Assembly (NCBI GenBank): GCA_900554745.1
Contig: USIU01000016.1
Span: 1 to 12,734, forward strand
Length of the DNA stretch: 12,734 bases
Reading direction: 5' to 3'
Source of the DNA: an uncultured Leuconostoc sp.
GTDB lineage: Bacteria > Bacillota > Bacilli > Lactobacillales > Lactobacillaceae
In this document: positions 1-6,647 of the stretch, in pieces
Numbering within the stretch: the first letter of the stretch is position 1
Layout: the number at the start of each line of letters is the position of its first letter
Program-made: the position numbers and the translations under genes
The notes under the pieces: model-generated
Database searches by the model: none
Seen by the model: the letters and a program-made list of their open reading frames with translations, nothing else
Told to the model about the DNA's origin: nothing

Positions 1-468
1 ATGGTTGCCACGTCGGTGACAGCCATTATGCCAGACGGGTCTTTGCAAACTTTTGCAGCCGATGCGCTGAACTTTGGGTATCGCCAATCCGTTTTCCAAG
101 AAAATGGGGGCGTGATTGTCAGTGCGACCTTTACACTCAAGCCAGATGATCAAACCGCTATTCAAGCACGAATGGATGACAATAATTTCCGCCGGGCCAA
201 CAAGCAACCATTGAATTATCCGTCCAATGGGTCGGTCTTTAAGCGACCAACCGGTTATTTTGCGGGTAAGTTAATTATGGATGCCGGCTTACAAGGGACG
301 CGTGTCGGTGGAGTGGAAGTGTCACGAAAGCATGCAGGCTTTATGGTCAACGTGGCTAATGGTACTGGCAATGATTATGAAGATCTCATTCATTTGGTAC
401 AAGCCACTGTTAAAGCAAAGTACGGCGTCACTTTGGAGACAGAAGTCCGTATTATAGGAGAAAGATAA
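1..468 (+). CDS. murB: UDP-N-acetylmuramate dehydrogenase MurB, C-terminal part (5' end outside window)
   Basis: MurB uses NADPH and FAD to reduce UDP-GlcNAc-enolpyruvate to UDP-MurNAc, the second committed cytoplasmic step of peptidoglycan precursor synthesis. The 155 visible residues cover the end of the FAD-binding domain, including the FGYRQS motif at about 25-30, and the C-terminal MurB_C domain. The latter has the PSNGSVFKRP motif (Ser78, matching the catalytic proton-donor Ser), FAGKLIMDAGL, GGVEVSRKHAGFMVN, and the terminal LETEVRIIG in which Glu148 matches the conserved active-site Glu. Full-length MurB proteins are near 300 residues, so roughly the first 140 are missing. The ATG at position 1 is almost certainly an internal Met codon, not the start. 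The stop is 3 nt before the antiporter ATG, so the two are probably co-transcribed. The identification is firm; only the start is unknown. Confidence 0.95.
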   Translation: MVATSVTAIMPDGSLQTFAADALNFGYRQSVFQENGGVIVSATFTLKPDDQTAIQARMDDNNFRRANKQPLNYPSNGSVFKRPTGYFAGKLIMDAGLQGTRVGGVEVSRKHAGFMVNVANGTGNDYEDLIHLVQATVKAKYGVTLETEVRIIGER

Positions 469-471
469 ACG

Positions 472-2568
472 ATGCTGATACTTGAATTGGTCGTTATTCT
501 CATTGTTTCGGTAACTTTCTCTAATATTATTTCCCACTTTGTCCCAGAAGTGCCGATTAGTCTTTTTCAAATCGTCATTGGGTTGTTTTTATCACTCCTG
601 TTAGGGGTTAATGTCGATATTGACGCCCACTGGTTCATGCTCTTGTTTGTGGCGCCTTTGCTTTATAATGATGCCTGGCGCTTTCCAAAACGTGAATTAT
701 GGGAATTACGCGGGCCGATTTTAGGCAATGCGATTTTACTCGTCTTATTGACAACTTTGATTGGTGGGTACTTTATTCATTTGTTGATGCCACAACTGCC
801 AAATTCGGTGGCCTTAGCGCTGGCTGCCGTGGTGTCGCCAACTGATCCAGTGGCGGTGCAAGCCATTGCTAAACGTGTTAAATTACCAGAAAATGTCTTA
901 CATATTGTTGCTGGGGAAAGTTTAATTAACGATGCGAGTGGTTTGGTGAGTTTTAACACTGCCATTAAAGCCACGGTCGTCGGGACATTTCTGATTGGGC
1001 AAGCGGTGACGAATTTTGCTTGGATGACCTTTATGGGCCTCATCGTGGGATTAGCCTTAGGTAGTCTCCTAAGTTGGTTACGTGATACGTTCGATCGTGT
1101 TGGCCTGAACGACGTCGTTTTTCACACGGTAATGACGCTATTAGCTCCCTTTTTGATTTATTGGACAGCAGAAGCGGTTTTTCATGCCTCTGGGGTGATT
1201 GCCGTGGTGGCCGGCGGTGTCTTAACGAAGATTTTGAGCGATCAACATATCAATGCGCGCCATCCTGAAATCTCGGTAACAGCCGTGCGAACATGGGAAA
1301 TCTTTGTGTATCTGCTTAACGGGATTATTTTCGTTTTGTTGGGGATTGGTTTACCACCGATTGTGGTGGCAGTTGTTAAAAACGCACAAATTCACACTGG
1401 GCAAGCCATTCTTTATGGTGTGATTGTCTGGTTGATTATTTTTACCATTCGGACGTTGTGGACGTACGGGAACCAGATTGTTTGGTATCTCCGCAACCGT
1501 GATCAAAAGCCCAAGTTTAAAATGGCCATTATTTCGGGCTTAACCGGCGTACGTGGCGCTGTGACCATGGCGGCGGTGATGACCGTCCCAGCAGTTATTC
1601 AAGACGGTTCGGCGTTTCCACAGCGTGATTTATTGATTTTCATTGCAGCAGTTGTCGTGATCATTAGTCTTTTGGTCGCCACGATTATGCTGCCAATTGT
1701 CACGAAAGTGCGATCATCACATGACTTTACGCAGCCTGAGATTTCAGACGCTGAATTACCCGAAACGGGTGAAGGCCGTGAGGCCGAATTATCCGAAGCG
1801 CGGGCGCGTATTTTTGCGATTCAAGTCGGGATTGAAACGTTACGTGAGCAACAAAATGACACGAATCGCGCCGTAGTGTATGAATTGATTACACGTAAGC
1901 AAGCCACGATTGCTCAAATTCGTGAACAGCTCATGGGTGAAAAGGCCGATGATGTGAAATTTGATAATTCAGAGCTGCGGCGCATCGCTTTGGACGCGCA
2001 ACGCAATCGGTTACAACAGTTACTAGTTGAAGAAAAAATTTCAATTTTAATTTTCTCAATTCAATCTCGACGCCTAGAACGTTTAGAAAAACTCATTGGT
2101 GCCGATAAGAAGTACGATAACTCGGCGCACTGGGTCCGGCTCTTAACGCGACGGGCCTTGCGGAGTGTTCGCATTTGGTTGTCGGATGAATCCGACAAAG
2201 AGTTTAAGGCAGAAACGTCATTAGCGATTCGCGAAATGGCAAAAGCAGCCATTAAGGCGCTGTCTGCGCATATGGAAAAGTATGATGGGGATACCGTATC
2301 CCATCGTATTGAAAGGCAGAATGCGTATGAATTGATTGTGGTGTATCGTTATCAAATTGAACACGAAAAACACCCAGATACGCCAGAACAGCGTGAATTA
2401 GATGATCGTCAGCGCATGGAACTAGAGCTCATCGCCTTAAATGCGCAACGTGAAACGATTCAAAGTCTTTATGAACAAGGTCGGATTACGCGTCAAGCGG
2501 GTATTAATATTCGACAATTTATTAATTATGCGGAAACGGCAGCGTTGGCAGGTAAAAACGAAGAATAG
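472..2568 (+). CDS. CPA1-family Na+/H+ antiporter (NhaP/NhaK type) with long cytoplasmic tail
   Basis: A membrane antiporter expected to exchange cytoplasmic Na+ (or K+/Li+) for external H+, supporting pH and salt homeostasis. The 698 residues split into a hydrophobic domain (about 1-412, a dozen or so membrane segments) and a charged, mostly helical cytoplasmic tail (about 413-698, rich in Glu, Arg and Gln). Family landmarks are SPTDP (122-126), GESLINDASG (148-157, with the Asn153-Asp154 pair typical of the ion site of electroneutral CPA1 exchangers), NGIIFVLLG (283-291) and GLTGVRGAVTMA (356-367). Length matches the long bacterial forms such as B. subtilis NhaK. An AGGAG at 456-460 lies 11 nt before the ATG, and the gene follows murB by 3 nt. 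No RCK_C or CBS domain is recognisable in the tail, so direct c-di-AMP binding is not evident. Ion specificity cannot be read from sequence. Confidence 0.92.
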   Translation: MLILELVVILIVSVTFSNIISHFVPEVPISLFQIVIGLFLSLLLGVNVDIDAHWFMLLFVAPLLYNDAWRFPKRELWELRGPILGNAILLVLLTTLIGGYFIHLLMPQLPNSVALALAAVVSPTDPVAVQAIAKRVKLPENVLHIVAGESLINDASGLVSFNTAIKATVVGTFLIGQAVTNFAWMTFMGLIVGLALGSLLSWLRDTFDRVGLNDVVFHTVMTLLAPFLIYWTAEAVFHASGVIAVVAGGVLTKILSDQHINARHPEISVTAVRTWEIFVYLLNGIIFVLLGIGLPPIVVAVVKNAQIHTGQAILYGVIVWLIIFTIRTLWTYGNQIVWYLRNRDQKPKFKMAIISGLTGVRGAVTMAAVMTVPAVIQDGSAFPQRDLLIFIAAVVVIISLLVATIMLPIVTKVRSSHDFTQPEISDAELPETGEGREAELSEARARIFAIQVGIETLREQQNDTNRAVVYELITRKQATIAQIREQLMGEKADDVKFDNSELRRIALDAQRNRLQQLLVEEKISILIFSIQSRRLERLEKLIGADKKYDNSAHWVRLLTRRALRSVRIWLSDESDKEFKAETSLAIREMAKAAIKALSAHMEKYDGDTVSHRIERQNAYELIVVYRYQIEHEKHPDTPEQRELDDRQRMELELIALNAQRETIQSLYEQGRITRQAGINIRQFINYAETAALAGKNEE

Positions 2569-2634
2569 AATGATTGCGTTCATCGTGTTGTAACGTCACC
2601 AAGTTATCGCTTAAAATTCAGTAAAGGAAAACCT

Positions 2635-3453
2635 ATGCTATCGTACTTAACCATTTCCAACCTCATGCACGCGGTTGATATCATTATTATTTGGTTTCTG
2701 CTTTATAAAATTATTCAGTTCGTTGAAGGGACGCGTGCGCTCCAAATTTTATTTGGTGTCGGGGCGATTATTCTTGTCAAAGTGATCAGTTGGTATTTAG
2801 GCCTGACCACGTTATCGTGGGTCATGGACCAACTGATTACTTGGGCACCGATTGCCTTGGTGGTGATTTTTCAGCAAGAAATTCGACGTGGGCTCGAGAC
2901 TTTGGGACGAGGCTTGACCTTGCGGCGCTCACATGTCGATAATGCTGAGGAAAATCAACTGATTAAAAGTTTGGATGATGCGTTACAATACATGTCAAAA
3001 CGGCGAATTGGCGCGTTAATTACCATTGAACGGGATACACAATTAGATGACTACATTAAAACGGGCATCAAGTTAGATGCCGCTATTTCTGGTCAATTAT
3101 TGATTAATACATTTATTCCCAATACGCCGCTGCATGATGGTGCTGTCATTATTAGTAAAGGGCGGATTGCTGCCGCTGCCGCTTATTTACCACTTTCTGA
3201 AAGTGTCCGGATTCCCAAAGAACTCGGGACGCGCCATCGTGCTGCGGTCGGCATTTCGGAAGCAAGTGATGCCATCACGGTCGTCGTTTCAGAAGAAACG
3301 GGTGAGATATCTATCACGCAAAATGGCGACTTGTTACGCCAGATGGATCAAGAAAGTTACCTCAACTTTTTCAAACACCAGCTCTTAGCATCATATGAAG
3401 CGTTGGCGGCTAAAAAACACTGGTGGCAAAAGAAAGGGAGGTCAGCCGCATGA
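2635..3453 (+). CDS. cdaA: Diadenylate cyclase CdaA (DacA), membrane-bound c-di-AMP synthase
   Basis: CdaA condenses two ATP into cyclic di-AMP, the second messenger that controls potassium and osmolyte transport and wall integrity in Firmicutes. The 272-residue protein has three N-terminal membrane helices (about 11-29, 36-56, 62-80), a short linker, then the DAC (DisA_N) domain. Both catalytic signatures are intact: TPLHDGA (DGA at 168-170) and GTRHRAA (RHR at 200-202). The membrane-adjacent MDQLITWAP and FQQEIRRGLETLGRG (about 64-93) are typical of CdaA rather than DisA or CdaS. An AAAGGA at 2623-2628 sits 6 nt upstream of the ATG. The 66-nt gap before it holds no terminator. It overlaps cdaR by 4 nt (ATGA), and glmM follows, giving the standard cdaA-cdaR-glmM unit. 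Near-usual length and complete motifs make activity likely. Confidence 0.97.
   Translation: MLSYLTISNLMHAVDIIIIWFLLYKIIQFVEGTRALQILFGVGAIILVKVISWYLGLTTLSWVMDQLITWAPIALVVIFQQEIRRGLETLGRGLTLRRSHVDNAEENQLIKSLDDALQYMSKRRIGALITIERDTQLDDYIKTGIKLDAAISGQLLINTFIPNTPLHDGAVIISKGRIAAAAAYLPLSESVRIPKELGTRHRAAVGISEASDAITVVVSEETGEISITQNGDLLRQMDQESYLNFFKHQLLASYEALAAKKHWWQKKGRSAA
3436..3452 (+). promoter_or_regulatory. Ribosome binding site and start that fix the cdaR N-terminus
   Basis: GGGAGG at 3436-3441 lies 8 nt before the ATG at 3450, inside the last codons of cdaA. The cdaR frame also opens upstream with a GTG at 3423, but that start has no comparable purine run and would add a charged nine-residue extension ahead of the MKKVGQSK signal anchor. 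The ATG at 3450 is therefore preferred. It forms an ATGA overlap with the cdaA stop, typical of translational coupling. Confidence 0.85.
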
Positions 3454-4472
3454 AAAAAGTTGGCCAGTCAAAAATTGTTAATCTTGTGATCTCATTGGTG
3501 ATTGCAATTCTCCTCTCGGCGTATGTGTTAAGCACAAAAACGACGAGTTTGACGTCGAATGGTTCGGATAACTTTTCGACGTTAATACCGGAAAAAAAGG
3601 CGACCCTTAAAGTGCCATTGAACTTACAATTTGATAGTGATAATTATGTCGCTGTCGGTGCGCCTGCCACGGTAGACGTTGATATTGAAGGATCTGGGGC
3701 CTTGATTTCTGCCACGCAAAGTCGTAATGATATTCAAGCTAGTGCCGATCTGCGTGGTTTAAAACCTGGTAAACATACGGTGACAGTGGCATTACGTGGG
3801 GTGAATGCCTCATTGACTTCAACGGTAACCCCACAAAAAATTACCGTGACAATTGCCAAAAAAGCGGCGGCGACCTTACCAATTCATGTCAACTATGATC
3901 AAAGTAAAATTGCTCAGGGCTATACGGTCAGCGAAGTGGTGAGTGACCCTAAGCGCGTGACCATCAGTGGTCCTAAGACAAATGTTGATGCAGTTGCAAC
4001 GATTGCTGCACAAGTGACCTTACAATCAGGCATTAAAGACACTGTTACGCAGATTGTGCGTTTGGTGGCTTATGATAAGGATGGTCATGTGGTAGAAGTT
4101 AACTTTGACCAACGCTCAGCCAATGTGACGATGGTCATTGCGCCAGCAGATAGTAAGAAGTTGTCCCTGACACCAACCCTTAAAAACACTGGTAGTAATA
4201 AATACCAAGTGACATTTGATCCGAAAAATGTGACGGCGTATGGTGCTTCTGATATACTTAATGCTATGAGTGATCTCAGTGTGCCGGTTGATGTGTCACA
4301 AATTCAGGGTAACGGTACTTTGACGATCACGTTACCGGCGATTGCCGGGATTGTCCGTTATGATGTTAAATCCGTGACGGCACAAGTGACACAAGTAATG
4401 GGGGATGGTGATCAGAGTAGTAGTTCATCATCAGCGACGAGTTCCTCGTCTTCGAGCCATTCAACGAATTAA
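3450..4472 (+). CDS. cdaR: CdaA regulatory protein CdaR (YbbR-domain protein)
   Basis: CdaR is a membrane-anchored extracytoplasmic protein that binds CdaA and modulates c-di-AMP synthesis. From the ATG at 3450 it has 340 residues: a short basic N-terminus (MKKVGQSK), one hydrophobic anchor (about 10-28), and then an extracellular part built from about three YbbR-type beta-rich repeats (roughly 45-127, 132-220, 228-316). Examples of repeat cores are VPLNLQFDSDNYVAVGAPATVDV near 55-77 and the VTISGPKTNVDAV stretch at 170-182. It ends in a 19-residue low-complexity tail (322-340) dominated by serine. Overlap with cdaA and the following glmM support the assignment. Repeat boundaries are approximate because YbbR domains diverge strongly. 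Whether CdaR activates or inhibits CdaA differs between reports on different species and cannot be told here. Confidence 0.94.
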   Translation: MKKVGQSKIVNLVISLVIAILLSAYVLSTKTTSLTSNGSDNFSTLIPEKKATLKVPLNLQFDSDNYVAVGAPATVDVDIEGSGALISATQSRNDIQASADLRGLKPGKHTVTVALRGVNASLTSTVTPQKITVTIAKKAAATLPIHVNYDQSKIAQGYTVSEVVSDPKRVTISGPKTNVDAVATIAAQVTLQSGIKDTVTQIVRLVAYDKDGHVVEVNFDQRSANVTMVIAPADSKKLSLTPTLKNTGSNKYQVTFDPKNVTAYGASDILNAMSDLSVPVDVSQIQGNGTLTITLPAIAGIVRYDVKSVTAQVTQVMGDGDQSSSSSSATSSSSSSHSTN

Positions 4473-4490
4473 AAAGAACAGGACAAAACA

Positions 4491-5855
4491 ATGTCAGAAA
4501 TTAAATTAAAATATTTTGGAACAGACGGCGTGCGCGGCATTGCCAATGACACTTTAACGCCAGAATTGGCTTTTCGTCTCGGTCGTGCGGGTGGGGCGAT
4601 TTTGACACGCCATGCACAAGATGAGAAGAAACCAGTCGTGATTGTTGGTCGCGATACGCGTATTTCTGGAGAAATGTTGCAACAAGCCATTATCGCTGGT
4701 TTCTTGTCAGTGGGGATTGATGTTTTACGTTTGGGGGTCATTACGACACCAGCCGTGGCATTTTTGGTGCAAAATTTGGAAGCCGATGCTGGGGTTCAGA
4801 TTACAGCTTCGCATAATCCGGCTGCGGATAATGGGATTAAATTCTTTGGAAACGATGGCTTCAAGCTATCGGACGAATTGGAATTTGAAATTGAACAATT
4901 GCTTGATAGTCCAGTGGATGACTTACCACGCCCAAGTGCTGAAGGCTTAGGCGTTGTCAATAATTACCCAGAAGGCGCCTTGAAGTATTTGAGCTTTTTG
5001 CAAAAAACCATTCCGGCGGATTTGGAAGGTATGCGCATTGCCTTGGATGGTGCTAATGGCGCAACGAGTGGGTTGTTGGCGCATTTGTTCGCTGATTTAA
5101 ACGCTGATTTTGTGATGATGGGTACGGAACCAAACGGGCTTAACATTAATGATGGTGTTGGCTCAACGCATCCAGAAGCACTGGCCGCCTTTGTGACTGA
5201 AAATGATGTTCAGGTTGGCTTGGCTTTTGATGGGGATGGTGATCGTCTGATTGCGGTTGATGAAAATGGTGCCATTGTCGATGGTGACAAAATCATGTAC
5301 ATCACTGGTAAATTCATGGATGCCCAAGGGCGCTTGAAGCATCATACAGTGGTCTCAACAGTGATGAGCAATATTGGTTTTTATAAAGCATTGTCTGAAC
5401 ACGGCATGACGAGTGTGAAGACTGCGGTCGGCGATCGTTATGTGATGGCCGAAATGCTAGCATCTGGTTACAACCTCGGTGGGGAACAGTCTGGTCATAT
5501 TATTTTCAGTGATTGGGCAACGACAGGCGATGGCTTACTCACCGCGTTGCAGTTGCTTTATGTGATGAAGGAAACCGGTAAGAAATTGTCAGAATTGGCG
5601 GCCGAAGTTCAAATTTATCCACAAAAATTAGTGAACATTCCAGTAGCGGATAAAATCGCCATTCAACAAGACCCCGCAGTGATTGCGAAGATTGCCGAAG
5701 TGGAAATGAAAATGGCTGGTGATGGCCGCGTGCTTGTTCGTGCATCCGGCACGGAGTCACTGCTTCGGGTCATGGCTGAAGCACCAACAGTTGAACAAGT
5801 TGATGAATACGTTGAAGAAATCGCAGCGGTTGTGCGTGAGCGTGCCAACGTTTAA
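4491..5855 (+). CDS. glmM: Phosphoglucosamine mutase GlmM
   Basis: GlmM interconverts glucosamine-6-phosphate and glucosamine-1-phosphate, feeding UDP-GlcNAc and therefore peptidoglycan and wall polymers. The 454 residues show the full alpha-D-phosphohexomutase layout: N-terminal FGTDGVRG (9-16), the phosphoserine loop TASHNP with Ser107 as the residue phosphorylated during catalysis, the metal-binding DGDGDR (247-252), the sugar-binding GEQSGH (331-336), and the C-terminal phosphate-binding RASGTESLLR (417-426). Length is normal for the family. An AGGA at 4480-4483 is 7 nt before the ATG, 18 nt after the cdaR stop. In other Firmicutes GlmM physically interacts with CdaA and lowers c-di-AMP production, so co-expression with cdaA-cdaR fits known biology. 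The gene is followed directly by an intrinsic terminator. Confidence 0.98.
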   Translation: MSEIKLKYFGTDGVRGIANDTLTPELAFRLGRAGGAILTRHAQDEKKPVVIVGRDTRISGEMLQQAIIAGFLSVGIDVLRLGVITTPAVAFLVQNLEADAGVQITASHNPAADNGIKFFGNDGFKLSDELEFEIEQLLDSPVDDLPRPSAEGLGVVNNYPEGALKYLSFLQKTIPADLEGMRIALDGANGATSGLLAHLFADLNADFVMMGTEPNGLNINDGVGSTHPEALAAFVTENDVQVGLAFDGDGDRLIAVDENGAIVDGDKIMYITGKFMDAQGRLKHHTVVSTVMSNIGFYKALSEHGMTSVKTAVGDRYVMAEMLASGYNLGGEQSGHIIFSDWATTGDGLLTALQLLYVMKETGKKLSELAAEVQIYPQKLVNIPVADKIAIQQDPAVIAKIAEVEMKMAGDGRVLVRASGTESLLRVMAEAPTVEQVDEYVEEIAAVVRERANV

Positions 5856-5860
5856 ACCAA

Positions 5861-5899
5861 CAGAAGCCCCAAGTTTGTTAAAAACAGTGGGCTTTTTTT
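5861..5899 (+). terminator. Intrinsic terminator after glmM
   Basis: AAGCCC (5864-5869) pairs with GGGCTT (5889-5894). Inside, a 3x3 internal loop is followed by a second 4-bp stem, GTTT (5873-5876) with AAAC (5882-5885), and a 5-nt loop. Seven T residues (5893-5899) follow immediately. The structure starts 6-9 nt after the glmM stop, so it should end the cdaA-cdaR-glmM transcript, perhaps only partly because the stem is interrupted. Confidence 0.85.
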
Positions 5900-5914
5900 G
5901 TTATAATAAAGTAT
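5899..5914 (+). promoter_or_regulatory. Extended -10 promoter for rnc-smc-ftsY-ylxM-ffh
   Basis: TGTTATAAT at 5899-5907 is a perfect extended -10 element: TG, one base, then TATAAT at 5902-5907. No good -35 hexamer lies 16-18 nt upstream, because that stretch is the terminator's second arm; TTGTTA at 5875-5880 is too far (21 nt). Extended -10 promoters can work without a -35. The expected transcription start is about 5913-5915. Its position just after a terminator and before a long gene run supports the call. Confidence 0.75.
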
Positions 5915-5928
5915 CAAACTATGACTTC

Positions 5929-5944
5929 AAAGGATAAAATCGTG
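5929..5944 (+). promoter_or_regulatory. Ribosome binding site selecting the GTG start of rnc
   Basis: AAAGGA at 5929-5934 lies 7 nt before an in-frame GTG at 5942. The alternative in-frame ATG at 5921 lies upstream of this site, has no Shine-Dalgarno sequence of its own, and would fall only about 7 nt from the predicted transcription start. The GTG is therefore the preferred start. Confidence 0.75.
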
Positions 5945-6643
5945 TCACAAGACAGTTTTAAACAATACTTACGGACCGAATTCAACATTGTATTTCAGGA
6001 TGAGGCGTTGTTACGAGAAGCTCTCACCCAACGTAACTACCTAAACGAACATCCTAACGAGCCTGGCCGCGATTACCAACGGTTAGAATTTTTGGGTGAT
6101 TCGGTGATGCAAATGTCAGTCGCCGAATATTTGTTTAAGCGCTATCCGCATTGGCATGAGGGGCAATTAACGGAAATGCGCATTGCTATGGTGCAGACAC
6201 GCTCATTTGCCCACTTTTCGCGCTTAGTCCACTTGAACGAAGCGGTACGCTTGGGTAAAGGGGAAGAAATGTCTGGGGCACGTGAACGTGACTCTTTGCT
6301 AGAAGATATTTGGGAAGCCTTTATTGGTGCATTATACTTGGATCAAGGCGCTGAAGCGGTGCGGGAATTTTTGAATCGCACATTGTTTGCAGCGATTGAT
6401 ACCGGCTTCTTTGATCGCTTTATTGATTTTAAAAGCCGCTTACAAGAAAAGTTACAAGTTAATGGTGCCGTCGTGATTGATTATCAGACAGAGCGTGAAC
6501 AAGCGATGGCGGATAAAACACAAGTCTTTGAAGCCAGCGTTTCGGTTGATGGCCATGAACTGGCACGTGGGACTGGCAAGTCGATTAAAGATGCAGAAAA
6601 GGCTGCTGCTCGGGCAGCCTTAAAACTACTGGAAGAAAAATAA
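5942..6643 (+). CDS. rnc: Ribonuclease III
   Basis: RNase III cleaves double-stranded RNA, processing rRNA precursors and structured or antisense-paired mRNAs. From the GTG at 5942 it has 233 residues (240 if the ATG at 5921 is used). The catalytic RIIID domain (about 1-150) carries the signature YQRLEFLGDSV, with Glu49 and Asp53 in the metal-binding positions, plus EDIWEAFIGALYLDQG with Asp122 and Glu125. A C-terminal double-stranded RNA binding domain (about 164-233) starts at KSRLQEKLQ and ends in the conserved GTGKSIKDAEKAAARAAL helix. The first signature residue is Gln46, where most relatives have Glu (ERLEFLGD). It is transcribed from its own promoter just upstream and followed 4 nt later by smc, the common rnc-smc-ftsY order of Firmicutes. 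Confidence 0.96.
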   Translation: MSQDSFKQYLRTEFNIVFQDEALLREALTQRNYLNEHPNEPGRDYQRLEFLGDSVMQMSVAEYLFKRYPHWHEGQLTEMRIAMVQTRSFAHFSRLVHLNEAVRLGKGEEMSGARERDSLLEDIWEAFIGALYLDQGAEAVREFLNRTLFAAIDTGFFDRFIDFKSRLQEKLQVNGAVVIDYQTEREQAMADKTQVFEASVSVDGHELARGTGKSIKDAEKAAARAALKLLEEK

Positions 6644-6647
6644 GCTT

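Noticed and set aside
2588..2617. Possible promoter before cdaA: TTGTAA (2588-2593), 18-nt spacer, TAAAAT (2612-2617)
   Set aside because: The -35 match is only 4 of 6, and the predicted start (about 2624) would fall inside the cdaA ribosome binding site, leaving no room for it in the message.
3423..3449. GTG at 3423 as the cdaR start
   Set aside because: It adds a charged peptide before the signal anchor and lacks a good Shine-Dalgarno; GGGAGG at 3436-3441 points to the ATG at 3450.
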